Shown: positions 39,754 through 49,720, counted from the stretch's first letter. The stretch is 64,000 nt of DNA from Nocardia ignorata NBRC 108230 (GCF_001612905.1 NZ_BDBI01000005.1:124001-188000); one strand, 5' to 3'. Made by a program: numbers and translations. Notes: generated by a model not told the origin, from the sequence alone.

Positions 39754-40758
39754 ATGCCACGACACGAAGAGCACGAGCGAGTTCGGCAGCGGTTGGGCGG
39801 GCTCGCGGTGCAGGACAAACCACGACCACATACGACGGCTCGGTGGGAGGCGGACGACGAGCCCCTCGGCTACCGGCGGGGCGGTGCCGCCGATCCGCCG
39901 CGTACCGGTCACTGGGACGACGACGAGCTGACTCCCGCGGACGGGGCGCCGGGCGAGGTGGGGACGCCCGGCTGGCTGGACGAGGAAGGTCGGCGCGGCC
40001 GGAACCGCTTGGTGCCGGAACGTTTTCGTCAGGCTCGGATAGATCCGGGACGGCGCGGTGCGCTGGCGCTCGGCATCATCGGCCTGGTCGCGGTGGTGCT
40101 TACCGGGGTGATGGTGATGCGCGATCGCCCGGTATCACAGGCGGTGCCACCGGTACCGGCACTGCGCGCCGAGCACCTCACTCCGCGCGCTGAACAGACC
40201 GCTGTGGTAGCGGCGGCGAGCGGTGCCGCGACCGATGATCCGGGAGCCGGAACCGGAGGTGGGAGTGGGGAACTCGTCGTCAGCGTGGTGGGTTTGGTGC
40301 AGCGTGCCGGACTGCATCGTCTGCCCGGCGGGGCACGCGTCGCCGACGCGATCGAGATGGCGGGCGGTGTCCGCGAGGGTGCCGACCTCGCGGGACTGAA
40401 CCTCGCCCAGCGGCTCGCCGATGGTGATCAGGTGGTTGTCGGTACCGCCGGGCCCCAGGCGGGCCAACCCGTGCAGGGCAGCGCGATGATCAGTGCCGCC
40501 GGTGGGCCACCGGGTTCGAGCTCCGCGGGGGAGATCGCGGGTCCCGGTCCCGGTGCGGCCGGCAATTCGCGAGTCGACCTCAATTCGGCGACCGAGGCCG
40601 AACTCGATGCGCTGCCCGGCGTCGGACCGGTCACCGCGAAGGCGATCATCACGTGGCGGACGACCAATGGGCCGTTCACCGATGTGGCGCAACTCGGTGA
40701 GGTGAACGGTATCGGTCCGGCCCGACTGGCTCGCCTGCGCGATCTGGTCACGACATGA
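39754..40758 (+). CDS. comEA: ComEA-like DNA-binding competence protein
   Basis: 334 residues. A 100-residue disordered cytoplasmic N-terminus is followed by one membrane helix (about residues 106-126), an SLBB domain (VVSVVGLVQRAGLHRLPGGARVADAIEMAGG) near 170-230, and a C-terminal helix-hairpin-helix pair (VDLNSATEAELDALPGVGPVTAKAII...NGIGPARLARL). ComEA binds incoming DNA outside the membrane and passes it to ComEC, the next gene. The ATG at 39754 fits a leaderless promoter. Same order as Rv2415c-Rv2413c. Confidence 0.93.
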   Translation: MPRHEEHERVRQRLGGLAVQDKPRPHTTARWEADDEPLGYRRGGAADPPRTGHWDDDELTPADGAPGEVGTPGWLDEEGRRGRNRLVPERFRQARIDPGRRGALALGIIGLVAVVLTGVMVMRDRPVSQAVPPVPALRAEHLTPRAEQTAVVAAASGAATDDPGAGTGGGSGELVVSVVGLVQRAGLHRLPGGARVADAIEMAGGVREGADLAGLNLAQRLADGDQVVVGTAGPQAGQPVQGSAMISAAGGPPGSSSAGEIAGPGPGAAGNSRVDLNSATEAELDALPGVGPVTAKAIITWRTTNGPFTDVAQLGEVNGIGPARLARLRDLVTT

Positions 40759-40828
40759 CCCGTGTGCGAGACGCGATCGGCACCGGCCTGCGTGATCAGG
40801 CTGTGCAGGCCGCCGGTGCGGCGGGTCG

Positions 40829-43696
40829 ATGAGGATCGGGGCGGACAGGGCGAGAGCGGACATGTCGAGTCGAGCTGTCGACCGGCCGTTGGCAGCCAGT
40901 TCCGCGTCGGTCGGCAGGTCGTCGTCCAGATCGCCGGGGTCGAGTCGTCGTCCCTCGGTGACGCCGGACAACACGGCGGCCGACGAGGACCAGGAGGAGC
41001 CCCCGGTCCTCGATATGCGGCTGGTGCCCGCCGCACTCGGATGCTGGGCGGCCACGCTCATCGCCCTGACCCTCGGCTGGCGAGCGGGGGTGGTGCTGGC
41101 CGTTCTGGCGGTGCTGGGAGCGATCGGCGCGTGGGTCGGCTTGTTGTGGGCTATGGCGCATCGCCGGGAACGGTGGCGGGTCGTCGCTGTGGTGGGGACA
41201 GCGACGATGCTGCTCGGCGCCGGATTCGGGGCGGCGGCCGCGTGGCGGGAACATCATGTGCAGGCGCATCCGTTGCGCGAATCGGTCGGGCGAACCGTGA
41301 CGGTGGTAGCGGAGATCTCGGACGACGCCAAACAGATTCGGGCAGGCTCGTTCGGCGGTGAACGGCGATGGATCCTCCGGGCAGGACTGCGCGAATTCGG
41401 CAGCGGTGCGCACCGCATACACGCCGGTGGCACGCTGGTGGTTCTCGCTGCCGGGGAGGAGTGGGCGGAACTCGCGCCGGGACAGGTGGTTCGGTTCCGG
41501 GGAACGGTGAGCGAACCGTTGCGGGCCGACCTCACCGTCGCCACGTTGCGGGCGAGCACCGAACCGGAACGCATCGGTGTTCCGCCTTGGTGGCAACGAC
41601 TCGCGACGGGCGTACGCGCCGACCTATCCGACGCGGCGGCGCGCGCCCTCCCGCCCGACGCGGCGGGTCTGCTACCCGCCCTGGTGGTCGGCGACACCGC
41701 CGCCCTGTCGACTGAGGTCAGAGATGCCTTCGAAATAGCCGGCTTGCAGCACTTGTGCGTAGTCAGCGGAGCCAATTTCACGATCTTGTTGACCGCTCTG
41801 CTCGGCTTGAGCCGTATCCTCACCGCCGGACCAAGAACCAGGGCAGCGACCGCCGCGGGGGCAGTGGTGGTGTTCGTGATTCTCGCCCGGCCGGATCCCA
41901 GTGTGTTGCGTGCGGCCGCGATGGGTTCGGTGACGGTCTTGGCCCTGCTGACCGGCCGACGCAAACAGGCACTACCCGCCCTGTGCGGTGCGGTGATCGG
42001 ATTGCTCGCCGTCGCACCGGAATTGGCGGTGAGTGCGGGATTCGCGCTGTCGGTGCTCGCCACGGCCGGGCTGATCCTGATCGCACCGAGCTGGGCGGAC
42101 TGGTTGCGCGAGCGCGGGTGGTGGCGTGTACCCGCCGAGATTCTCGCGGTGTCGGCGGCGGCCTTCGTCGTGACACTGCCGCTGATGGTTGCCCTGTCCG
42201 GGCGGGTGAGTCTGGTAGCCGTCGCCGCCAATGCCCTCGTCGCACCCGTGGTCGGAGTGATCACGGTGATCGGAGCGGTCGGTGCAGTAGTCGCGTGCCT
42301 GTGGGTGGATGCGGCCGTGTGGGTGCTGTGGTGTGCGCGCCCGCCACTGTGGTGGTTGCTCGGGGTCGCCGAACACGCTGCCGCTCTTCCCGGCGCCGCC
42401 GTCACGGTGCGGTCGGGCACTGCGGCGGGCCTGGTCGCGGCTGCTCTCATGGTCGTCCTGGTGGCGGCATTGCGCTGGTCGTGGACCCGTCGGCTCCTTG
42501 CCGTCGTCTGCCTCGGTATCGCGGTCGTCCTGGTCCCAGTCCGGCTCTGGCACCCCGGGTGGCCCCCTGCGGGCTGGGTCCTCGCCATGTGTGATGTTGG
42601 CCAGGGAGACGCCCTCGCCGTCGCTGTCGCCCATGGTGCCGCCGTAGTCGTCGACGTCGGCCCCGACCCCCGCCCCGTCCGCCGCTGCCTCGACCGCCTC
42701 CGGGTCACCCGGATCCCCCTCCTCATCCTCACCCACCCGCACGCAGACCACATCGACGGCCTCGCGGGCGCCCTCCACGGCCGCACAGTAGACGCCATAG
42801 CCACCGCCCCCGGCGAAGCCCGCCAACCCACCTGCCCCACGCCAACCCTTGGATCGCAGTCGAGGCCCGCGGAGACGCTGCCGAGAGTTATTTCGAGACT
42901 GCCGACAGCCTGCGTTCGGTCTGCGTCGACTGAGACGACCACAAGGGAGAGCGTTGGCGCTCATGACCATTCACGGGACGGAGTACGCAGGGTCGTGGAC
43001 CTTGCCGAGGGCGCGGGGATTCCGCTGATCGAGCTGCATCAGGGACACGTGTTGCGTTTCGGGGCGACAGAACTCGACGTTCTCGCGCCGGGGGAGCGGG
43101 CCCCCGGTTCGCTGGAACTCGATGATGCCAATGATCGGTCGCTGGTGGTGCGGGCGCGTACGGCACTCGGAACGGTTCTGCTGACAGGTGACATCGAGAG
43201 CGAGGCTCAGCGGAAAACGATGCGCGGCAACGACATCAGAGCCGACGTGCTCAAAGTTCCACACCACGGGTCGCGGACGACCACAGCGGAATTCCTACGC
43301 GCGGTCCGGCCACGCCTGGCATTGATCAGCTCCGGCGCCGACAACACCTTCGGACATCCACATCCGGATGTCATCGGGGTGCTCACCTCGCTGGGCGCGA
43401 CAATCGCCCGAACCGACCTCGACGGCGATGTCATCGTGCTCGGGAGTGCGACAGAACAACGAATGGTCAAGTCCCGCCGACTACCGCCACCGACACCTCG
43501 TCCACGTCGAGCACTTCGATGCCGAGGACGGCGTGATCCCATCCGTGAGGCGCTACAGGAAGGCGCCGACACAGCGCGACCGGGCCCGTGCGCGGCGGAC
43601 GAGCCGCGGTATCGCGGTCCTCGCCGATCCCGTCGGTCCCCCTACGTAGGATCGCCTCGTGAGCGAACTCCCTGCGGTGCATCTGGTTCTCGGTGA
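40829..43696 (+). CDS. comEC: ComEC/Rec2-family DNA-uptake channel protein
   Basis: 955 residues. Several membrane helices (from about residue 70), an OB-like DUF4131 region ([15 protein letters not shown]), the competence domain ([16 protein letters not shown]), more helices, and a C-terminal metallo-beta-lactamase domain ([32 protein letters not shown]). Two oddities: a low-complexity insert of about 45 residues after the HADHID motif (about 42840-42985), and an Arg/Pro-rich tail of about 80 residues after [12 protein letters not shown] that runs 38 nt into holA and does not look like family sequence. The true function in mycolata is not proven. Confidence 0.9.
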   Translation: MRIGADRARADMSSRAVDRPLAASSASVGRSSSRSPGSSRRPSVTPDNTAADEDQEEPPVLDMRLVPAALGCWAATLIALTLGWRAGVVLAVLAVLGAIGAWVGLLWAMAHRRERWRVVAVVGTATMLLGAGFGAAAAWREHHVQAHPLRESVGRTVTVVAEISDDAKQIRAGSFGGERRWILRAGLREFGSGAHRIHAGGTLVVLAAGEEWAELAPGQVVRFRGTVSEPLRADLTVATLRASTEPERIGVPPWWQRLATGVRADLSDAAARALPPDAAGLLPALVVGDTAALSTEVRDAFEIAGLQHLCVVSGANFTILLTALLGLSRILTAGPRTRAATAAGAVVVFVILARPDPSVLRAAAMGSVTVLALLTGRRKQALPALCGAVIGLLAVAPELAVSAGFALSVLATAGLILIAPSWADWLRERGWWRVPAEILAVSAAAFVVTLPLMVALSGRVSLVAVAANALVAPVVGVITVIGAVGAVVACLWVDAAVWVLWCARPPLWWLLGVAEHAAALPGAAVTVRSGTAAGLVAAALMVVLVAALRWSWTRRLLAVVCLGIAVVLVPVRLWHPGWPPAGWVLAMCDVGQGDALAVAVAHGAAVVVDVGPDPRPVRRCLDRLRVTRIPLLILTHPHADHIDGLAGALHGRTVDAIATAPGEARQPTCPTPTLGSQSRPAETLPRVISRLPTACVRSASTETTTRESVGAHDHSRDGVRRVVDLAEGAGIPLIELHQGHVLRFGATELDVLAPGERAPGSLELDDANDRSLVVRARTALGTVLLTGDIESEAQRKTMRGNDIRADVLKVPHHGSRTTTAEFLRAVRPRLALISSGADNTFGHPHPDVIGVLTSLGATIARTDLDGDVIVLGSATEQRMVKSRRLPPPTPRPRRALRCRGRRDPIREALQEGADTARPGPCAADEPRYRGPRRSRRSPYVGSPRERTPCGASGSR
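43647..43658 (+). promoter_or_regulatory. Leaderless -10 box for holA
   Basis: TAGGAT (43647-43652) lies 6 nt before GTG 43659, inside the 3' end of the comEC ORF. Confidence 0.55.
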
Positions 43697-44627
43697 CGAG
43701 GAACTGCTGGTCGAGCGCGCTGTCGCGCGGGTGATGAGCGAGGTACGGGCGGGGGCGCCCGACCCGGATTCGGTGCCGGTGGACAGGATGCGCGCCGGTG
43801 ACGCCAGCACCGCCGAACTGGCTGAACTCCTCAGCCCCTCGCTGTTCGCCGAAGACCGCGTGATCGTGCTCGAATCGGCGGCCGAGGCGGGCAAGGACGC
43901 GGTGGCGGTGATCACCGACGCGGCCGCCGACCCGCCGCCCGGCGTGGTCCTGATGGTGCTGCACTCCGGTGGCGGCCGCGCCAAGGCGCTGGTCCCGGCG
44001 CTGCAGAAGCAGGGCGCCGTGGTGCACGAGTGCGCCAAACTCACCAAACCGGCGGAGCGGGTGGAATTCGTGCGCGGCGAGTTCCGGACCGCGGGCGTGA
44101 AGGTCGGCGCCGAAGCGGTGCAGGTGCTGATCGAATGCGTCGGGTTCGAGCTGCGTGAACTGGCCGCGGCCTGTTCGCAGCTGGTGTCCGACACCGGCGG
44201 CAAGATCGATGTGAACGCCGTGCGCCGGTACTACTCCGGCCGCGCTGAGGTGACCGGATTCGACGTCGCCGAACTCGCTGTGGCCGGCGACCGGTCGGCC
44301 GCGATGGAGGCGCTGCGCTGGGCGACCGACCGGGGCGTCCCACACGTGCTGCTGGCCGACGCGCTGGCCGACTCGGTCCACACCATCGCCAAGGTGGGAT
44401 CGGCCGGCCGCGGCGACCCGTTCAAACTGGCTCAGCAGCTCGGTATGCCGCCGTGGAAGGTGAAGAAGGCCCAAGCGCAGGCGCGTGGCTGGAACCCGGC
44501 CTCGATCGGCACCGCCCTGCAGGTGGTGGCCGCCCTCAACGCCGACGTCAAGGGCGGCGCCGCCGATGCCACCTTCGCCGTGGAGCACGCGCTCGCGCGC
44601 ATCCTCGACCTGCGGGCCACCGGCTGA
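43659..44627 (+). CDS. holA: DNA polymerase III delta subunit
   Basis: A 322-residue clamp-loader wrench subunit. [19 protein letters not shown] starts domain I, with [17 protein letters not shown] and the central helical region [23 protein letters not shown] following. The C-terminal collar ([28 protein letters not shown]) is intact. It helps load the beta clamp at replication forks. The comEA-comEC-holA order is conserved in actinobacteria. Confidence 0.95.
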   Translation: MSELPAVHLVLGDEELLVERAVARVMSEVRAGAPDPDSVPVDRMRAGDASTAELAELLSPSLFAEDRVIVLESAAEAGKDAVAVITDAAADPPPGVVLMVLHSGGGRAKALVPALQKQGAVVHECAKLTKPAERVEFVRGEFRTAGVKVGAEAVQVLIECVGFELRELAAACSQLVSDTGGKIDVNAVRRYYSGRAEVTGFDVAELAVAGDRSAAMEALRWATDRGVPHVLLADALADSVHTIAKVGSAGRGDPFKLAQQLGMPPWKVKKAQAQARGWNPASIGTALQVVAALNADVKGGAADATFAVEHALARILDLRATG

Positions 44628-44630
44628 GGG

Positions 44631-44876
44631 TCAGTCGCCGATGACGGCGAGGGCCTCCTCGTCTTCTTCGAGGTCCTCGTACCGGCCCTCCCACTCCTCG
44701 TAGAGCGGGATCTCGTCCTCACGGGTGACGACCCAGGCGACGCTGTAGCCGCCGTCCTCGTCGGGCACCATCACGTTCTCGATCTTGAGACCGAGCCCGA
44801 GGATCTCCGCCGCGCGGATCACCTCGGCCAGGTCGTCGCCTCGTACCACCGTCTGATTCGCGTACACCGTCAACAT
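44631..44876 (-). CDS. Small acidic protein of unknown function
   Basis: 81 residues from ATG 44876 (MLTVYANQTVVRGDDLAEVI); an in-frame ATG eight codons upstream is possible. The sequence has a helix with AAEILGLGLKIENVMVPDEDGGYSVAWVVT and a very acidic end (EGRYEDLEEDEEALAVIGD). No motif is recognised. It is convergent with holA, 3 nt apart, and upstream on the same strand is rpsT. Confidence 0.7.
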   Translation of the reverse strand: MLTVYANQTVVRGDDLAEVIRAAEILGLGLKIENVMVPDEDGGYSVAWVVTREDEIPLYEEWEGRYEDLEEDEEALAVIGD

Positions 44877-44968
44877 GCGCGGAATGGTAGCCGACGACAA
44901 AAGCCGCCGTGGTCATCGAGGCCACGGCGGCTGCGTCTTGCGAACCGGGTACTAGCGACCCGGGCAGA

Positions 44969-45229
44969 TCAGATCTTGTTCAGAGCCAGCGCGAGCGCGG
45001 ACTTCTTGTTGGCGGCCTGGTTGGCGTGGATGACGCCCTTGGAGGCAGCCTTGTCGAGCTTGCGGCTCGCGAACTGCAGCTGCTCGGCAGCCTTTTCCTT
45101 GTCACCGCTGGCAGCAGCTTCGCGGAAGTTGCGGATCGCGGTGCGCAGCGCGGACTTGACCGACTGGTTGCGCTTGCGCGCTTCCTCGTTGGTACGGATC
45201 CGCTTCATCTGGGACTTGATGTTGGCCAC
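44969..45229 (-). CDS. rpsT: 30S ribosomal protein S20
   Basis: An 86-residue S20 of normal length: [21 protein letters not shown] at the start (GTG codon) and [27 protein letters not shown] at the end. AGAGGAT precedes the GTG with good spacing; upstream in-frame sequence to 45295 is leader. Divergently placed from the next genes, as in Rv2412. Confidence 0.97.
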   Translation of the reverse strand: MANIKSQMKRIRTNEEARKRNQSVKSALRTAIRNFREAAASGDKEKAAEQLQFASRKLDKAASKGVIHANQAANKKSALALALNKI

Positions 45230-45489
45230 GCCTGTATCCTCTGGTTTCCTGTCGCTGGGTGGTATGTCTTGAAAGCTCGTCGGGCGCGCGCCCACGATGC
45301 AGCAGATGGTGCTGAACTACGGGTAACACCGCGCCGAAGATCGAGGTTACCAGCTCGGCACCGCCCGGCGAAATCGGGCCCCGCCCGCCCACACCGGTGC
45401 GGACGGCGAGTTCACCCGTTTCAGGTGATGCGAGAAATTTACGTGTGGCACACACGGCGTTGTCGCCGGGTCGTGGACAGTTTTCTCCC

Positions 45490-45884
45490 ATGACCTCCAC
45501 CACAGCGAACGGTCATCCGGCGGTCGCACACACCGGTTTGTTCCACGGCTACGGCCCCGTGGGGGTGGAGCTGGTCGAGGGCCGTGACCTGTTCTGCCGC
45601 GACAATGTCGTCTACCTGCGGACCACCGAGGGGAACGACAGGTCGACGTGATCTACCGCCGCATCGACGACATCTACCTCGACCCGATGCACTTCCGCCC
45701 GGACTCGGTGCTCGGCGTCGCCGGTGTGCTCAGCGCCGCCCGCGTGGGCAATGTGGTGATCTCGAGTGCCGTCGGCAACGGTGTGGGCGACGACAAACTC
45801 GTCTACACCTACGTCCCGGCGATCATCGAGTACTACCTGGGCGAGAAACCGGTCCTGCCCAATGTCGACACCTTCCGCTGCTGG
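45490..45884 (+). pseudogene. Circularly permuted ATP-grasp protein, middle fragment (Rv2411c-like)
   Basis: The plus strand reads [24 protein letters not shown] in one frame, then shifts frame near 45632 to [19 protein letters not shown]...[30 protein letters not shown]. This is the central part of the ATP-grasp protein that pairs with alpha-E proteins. About 190 N-terminal residues are missing, as are about 100 residues after CWLD. The matching C-terminus lies inverted just downstream. The open ATG at 45490 cannot give a working enzyme. Confidence 0.85.
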
Positions 45885-46168
45885 CTCGACAGGAGTTGGT
45901 GCACGGCCACGTCGAGAATGCGGGCGGTGTCGTCGGCGCGTTCGACGTAGCGGCCGATCCAGTACAGGGATTCGGCATTGTGGGCGAGCATGTGGTCAAT
46001 CCCCGATCAGCCGCTGGGTCTGTTGTTGCTGCTGCTGTTGCTGATGAGCCTGCGAGGTGGTGAGGTCGCGGCCCTGCTCGAACGGATCGGCGCGGATCAC
46101 TCACCAGCTGCGGGCCGGCCAGCTCGCTGTCGTCGGAGCGGCCTGCCAGCACCCAGGTGTCCTTCGAG
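45885..46168 (-). pseudogene. Inverted segment: ATP-grasp C-terminus plus alpha-E N-terminus
   Basis: Read on the minus strand this 284-bp piece gives SKDTWVLAGRSDDSELAGPQLV, then after a frameshift ADPFEQGRDLTTSQAH, seven glutamines and TQRLIGD-stop (45998-45996). An ATG at 45991 begins [20 protein letters not shown] and ends at VAVHQLL. That is the normal junction of the two genes, but in the wrong orientation. Flipping it joins VAVHQLL to FEDATVDADRTSRVLLEVLG on the plus strand. The ends carry related CTCGA(C)AGGA sequences in inverted orientation (45885-45894 and 46160-46168). Confidence 0.85.
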
Positions 46169-46797
46169 GACGCCACCGTCGACGCCGACCGCACGTCGCG
46201 GGTCCTGCTCGAGGTGCTCGGCATCGAACCGCCCGTCGGTTTGCGCCTGGACGTCTGGTCGGTCACCGATCTGGTCGCGTTCAGCCACGAGCACGGCGTG
46301 TCCATCAGCGAGTCCATCGCGAAGGCGCGCGAAAACGCCCGTGGTGCACGGGAAGTCGCCTCCAGCGAGATGTGGGAGTGCCTCAACACCACCTACAACG
46401 GGCTGGCCGCGCCGAGCAGGCCGCCCGTGGGCTCGGTCCACACAAATTCTTCGCCGACGTCAAGGACCGCGCGGCGATGTTCACCGGACTGACCGACTCG
46501 ACGCTGAGCCGCGACGACGGATACCGCTTCCTGCTGCTCGGCCGTTCCATCGAACGCATCGACATGATGGTCCGCTTGCTGCTGTCCCGGGCCGGTGACC
46601 GCACCTCCTCACCCGCCTGGGTGACGGTGCTGCGCTCGGCGGGCGCCCACGACACCTACCTGCGCACCCACCGTGGCGCGCTCGACGCGGCCCGGGTGGC
46701 CGAATTCCTCCTGCACGACCGCCTTTTCCCGCGATCGGTGTTCCATGCGTTGCTGGTTGCCGAGGCCTGTCTGACCGAGCTGCCGAACTGGAGGTGA
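46169..46797 (+). pseudogene. Alpha-E domain protein, interrupted remainder (Rv2410c-like)
   Basis: From 46169 the plus strand encodes DATVDADRTSRVLLEVLGIEPP to WECLNTTYNGLA. An indel near 46405 moves the reading to another frame that continues RAEQAARGLGPHKFFADV, SRDDGYRFLLLGRSIERIDM and HDTYLRTHRGALDAARVAEF to a stop after TELPNWR. The N-terminus is in the inverted piece and the last 50 or so residues are missing. Alpha-E proteins normally act with the ATP-grasp and transglutaminase partners. Confidence 0.85.
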
Positions 46798-47411
46798 GTG
46801 GGTCGTCGGTGGTGGAAACCGAACCGTTCACCGAACCGGCGACGGAACTGACCTGGGCCGAGCTACGTGGCGAACGCACCGTCGACCGGTTCGACGAAAT
46901 GCTCGGTCCCACCGCCTACGTGCCCCGCGACGAGCCCCTCGACGCCGTGGCCAAACAGCTGGCGCGCGGTGTCTCGCCCGCCGAAGCCGTGGTCCGGGCG
47001 GCCGAATGGGTGCACCGGGAAATGGACTACAGCGCGGGCACCACCTCGGTGCACACCTCAGCCCCGCAGGCCTTCGCCGAACGGCGCGGCGTGTGCCAGG
47101 ACTTCGCGCACCTGACACTGGTGTTGTTGCGTGCCATGGGAATTCCCAGCCGCTATGTGTCGGAATATCTGCATCCGAACCCGGCCGCGCCGATCGGAGA
47201 GGCGGTGGCGGGGGAGTCGCACGCCTGGGTGGACGCCTGGACGGGACAGTGGTGGGGTTACGACCCGACCGACTACCTGGCGGTCAACGAGCAGCACGTG
47301 TCGGTGGGTGTCGGGCGGGACTACGCGGATGTACCGCCACTGAAAGGGGTGTTCTCCGGCGGCGGCTCGACAGACCTCGCGGTCGTTGTAGAGGTCACTC
47401 GCCTGGCGTAA
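46794..47411 (+). pseudogene. Transglutaminase-like protein lacking its N-terminal domain (Rv2409c-like)
   Basis: 205 residues that keep the catalytic core: cysteine in RRGVCQDFAHLTLVLLRAMG, histidine in GESHAWVDAW, aspartate in YDPTDYLAVNEQH. The normal N-terminal beta domain of about 80 residues is missing, and the frame opens directly from the truncated alpha-E gene with a 4-nt overlap. The remnant might still be translated, but both partners are broken, so it is called a truncated gene. Confidence 0.75.
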
Positions 47412-47476
47412 TGTCCGAAACGCTCGTGCGGACCCCGCTCGTCGCGGGGATCATTCTCCCGGAGAGGTGGTCGCAG

Positions 47477-48253
47477 ATGTCGCTCACAGCACAAGAACTC
47501 ACTGAACCCGAAGTCATCCCCGAGCCCAAGAAATGGGCGGCGGAAGCGCTCGGCACGTTCCTGCTCGTCATGGGCGGTGTCGGCACCGCGGTGCTCGCCG
47601 GTGATCGGGTGGGTGCGCTCGGTGTGGCGCTGGCCTTCGGTCTCACCTTGCTGTTTCTCGTGTACTCCATCGGGCCGATCTCGGGCTGCCACGTCAATCC
47701 CGCGGTCACGCTCGGCCAGCTGTTACTCGGGCGGGTCACGGTCGTCTCGGCGGTCGGCTACTGGGTCGCCCAGCTCATCGGTGGTCTCCTGGCCGGGCTG
47801 GTGCTGTTCGCGGTGGCCAAGAACCTGCCGAGCTACGACCGGCCGGTCGACGGCCTCGGTGCCAACGGCTGGGGCAAGCACAGTCCGTCGGCGGCCACCG
47901 GCCCGCTCGGTGAGGTCGTGGTGCAGAACGGGTACGGCATGGCGGCCATGATCATCATCGAGGTGATGCTCACCGCGGTGCTGGTCTTCGTCGTGCTCGC
48001 TTCGACCGACCGCCTCTCGGATGTGCCGCTGGCCGGTATGTCGATCGGCTTCACGCTCGCCGTGATCCACCTGATCTCGATCCCGGTCGACAACACCTCG
48101 GTCAATCCGGCGCGCAGCCTCGCGGTCGCCCCGTACCAGGACGGCGCGATGGGTCAGGTGTGGGCGTTCTTCGTGTTCCCGCTGATCGGTGGCGTGCTCG
48201 GGGCGTTGGTGTACGGCATGATCTTCGGTCGTTCCCGGGATGTTCTGAGCTGA
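47477..48253 (+). CDS. aqpZ: Aquaporin (MIP family)
   Basis: A 258-residue six-helix channel with both NPA boxes: GCHVNPAVTLGQ (near residue 75) and TSVNPARSLAVAP (near residue 215). The selectivity arginine follows the second NPA. The histidine in the fifth helix region (VIHLISIPVDN) favours a water-selective AqpZ-type pore over a glycerol facilitator. The ATG at 47477 follows GGAGAGG. A strong bidirectional terminator follows. Confidence 0.93.
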   Translation: MSLTAQELTEPEVIPEPKKWAAEALGTFLLVMGGVGTAVLAGDRVGALGVALAFGLTLLFLVYSIGPISGCHVNPAVTLGQLLLGRVTVVSAVGYWVAQLIGGLLAGLVLFAVAKNLPSYDRPVDGLGANGWGKHSPSAATGPLGEVVVQNGYGMAAMIIIEVMLTAVLVFVVLASTDRLSDVPLAGMSIGFTLAVIHLISIPVDNTSVNPARSLAVAPYQDGAMGQVWAFFVFPLIGGVLGALVYGMIFGRSRDVLS

Positions 48254-48264
48254 GCCGGGCTTTC

Positions 48265-48301
48265 ACGACCCCCGATCCGGTATGTCCGGATCGGGGGTCG
48301 T
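48265..48301. terminator. Bidirectional hairpin between aqpZ and pemK-like gene
   Basis: A perfect 16-bp stem (48265-48280 with 48286-48301) with loop TATGT lies between two convergent genes. Confidence 0.75.
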
Positions 48302-48305
48302 CGCG

Positions 48306-48860
48306 TCAGCTCCAGCTGTATTCGGCGACCAGCCGGTGCGCGACCAGGTCGAAGGTCTTGCGTTCGACGATCGCGCCTTCACGCCGGATGCCGTCCTCGG
48401 GCACATCGAGCACCCGGTCCAGCCGCACCCAGCTCGCCCGGCCCGCGTGGTCCCAGGGACCCGAGCCGATGCCCACCCAGTTGTGGTCGTGCGCGCGTTC
48501 GGGTTTCGACGACAGCATCAGCCCGAGCAGCGTCTTGCGGTCGCGACCGACTACCAGGACCGGGCGGTCCTTGCCGTTGGTCGGGTCCTCCTCGAACGGC
48601 ACCCAGGTCCACACCACCTCACCCGGGTCGGCGCGCCCGTCCAATTGCGGGCAGTAGACGATCTGGCGGGCCCGATGCGCGGTCGGCACGGGGGTGGAGG
48701 CGGTCGGGCGCACCGGCACGACGGGGCCGGGCTTGGCGCCGCCCAACGCACCCGCCAGCTTCTCGAGCAGCCGAGGTCCCTGCTTGCGCACGATCTTCGG
48801 CCCCTGCTCCTTGGCGATCACGCCGAGCTGCTTGCCGAGAGTGTTCCAACTGCTGGCCAT
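48306..48860 (-). CDS. PemK/MazF-like family protein
   Basis: 184 residues. A basic helical N-terminus of about 60 residues is followed by a PemK/MazF-like beta barrel: IVYCPQLDGRADPGEVVWTWVPFEED, KDRPVLVVGRDRKTLLGLMLSSK. Family members include mRNA interferases, but this long chromosomal actinobacterial version has no visible antitoxin gene beside it, so toxicity is doubtful. The ATG at 48860 is used; the longer ORF upstream lacks coding character. It is the last core-type gene before the accessory region. Confidence 0.8.
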   Translation of the reverse strand: MASSWNTLGKQLGVIAKEQGPKIVRKQGPRLLEKLAGALGGAKPGPVVPVRPTASTPVPTAHRARQIVYCPQLDGRADPGEVVWTWVPFEEDPTNGKDRPVLVVGRDRKTLLGLMLSSKPERAHDHNWVGIGSGPWDHAGRASWVRLDRVLDVPEDGIRREGAIVERKTFDLVAHRLVAEYSWS

Positions 48861-49414
48861 GCTTGGAAATATAACGACTGACCCGGCTCCGGTGCACCGG
48901 TGACAGAGCCGCGCGTGTGGCCATGGGACGATGGACCCAGTTCGCCGATACCCCTCGAGGAGTGGAGTGGCTTCCAGCTTTGCCGATACGACGTTCACCG
49001 ATCCGTCGCGGATCAGGAACTTCTGCATCATCGCGCAGAGGGATTCTCGGGTCGCCCGGTAGGGCTGGGTTTGGCCTGGTAGTCGCCTATTTTTCATACT
49101 TCCCAACGCTTCCCGGCGCGACCTGGTGTTTCCCGTGGTGTTGTGTTGGGCGATGGGATGAGAATGGGATGAGATCGGCTGCAGGCTTGCCCGAGCGGCG
49201 AGCTGGCGCCGCGACATGTAGCACCTGGACTCGTCGGCGTGTCGCAACCCGACACGCCGACGAGTTTTCCAGGTCGGCAATCTTGTAGCTACCTCAGGCT
49301 CGGTCGGCCGAATCGGCGGGAACTACGAGGGTTGTCTTCGCCTGCCTGGATCGTTGAGGTCGCGATCCGCCCCTCTCGGGCTGCTGGCTGATGGGGCGGC
49401 TCGAGCACTGATGT
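48861..49414. other. Gene-poor stretch at the left edge of the accessory region
   Basis: No protein gene is supported. It holds repeated TTCCC words (49100-49140), tandem GGGATGAGA words (49153-49174), and a structured element with a strong terminator at 49178-49268. Such sequence is often seen at ends of integrated elements, but no tRNA or duplicated att core could be identified. Confidence 0.5.
49178..49268 (+). ncRNA. Candidate small structured RNA ending in a strong terminator
   Basis: GCTGCA (49178-49183) pairs with TGTAGC (49217-49222), enclosing a perfect 6-bp hairpin (49195-49200 with 49207-49212). An intrinsic terminator follows: a perfect 15-bp stem (49230-49244 with 49250-49264) then TTTT. 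No ORF fits it and no promoter is clear. The existence of the RNA is inference from structure. Confidence 0.4.
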
Positions 49415-49720
49415 CTACTCAAGCTGTCCGTCGGAGTACTGCAGTGCGTCCAGGCCTTCCTCTGCCTTGGACATCAGTTCCTCCCGCGCTGAACTGGCCT
49501 TGAACACGGCGCCTGGGTGTGGAACCGGCTGCCATTCGATTCCACGGGGGCACACAGGCTGAGGATGTGCTCCTCTGCCACTCGGGACATGGGGCGACAC
49601 GCTACATCTGGTGGACCGAGCAAGTAGTCGAGATGGCAGTGGTGCCCCAGGCTCTGCCGCCCGCTCGGACGGTTACCGCGGCGTCGAACCATTTGGTGTG
49701 GTCGTGAACGGAAGGCTCGC
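49415..49720 (-). pseudogene. Frameshifted remnant of an unidentified gene
   Basis: Three overlapping minus-strand frames each keep a plausible piece: HDHTKWFDAAVTVRAGGRA, then RVAEEHILSLCAPVESNGSR, then KASSAREELMSKAEEGLDAL. The last ends YSDGQLE-stop. An internal ATG (49474) with a perfect GGGAGGAACTG before it would make only 19 residues. The parent family is not recognised. Confidence 0.35.

Noticed and set aside
43467..43640. Possible minus-strand gene ending [26 protein letters not shown] near the end of comEC
   Set aside because: The frame continues as an ordinary antisense shadow through holA, and no start or family could be supported.
48306..48860. Type II toxin-antitoxin module
   Set aside because: The PemK-like protein has no adjacent antitoxin gene on either side, so only the fold is claimed.
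48861..49414. tRNA gene serving as an attachment site for the accessory region
   Set aside because: The CCCGAGCGGC words recall a tRNA D-arm, but there is no matching T-arm, anticodon stem or acceptor end.
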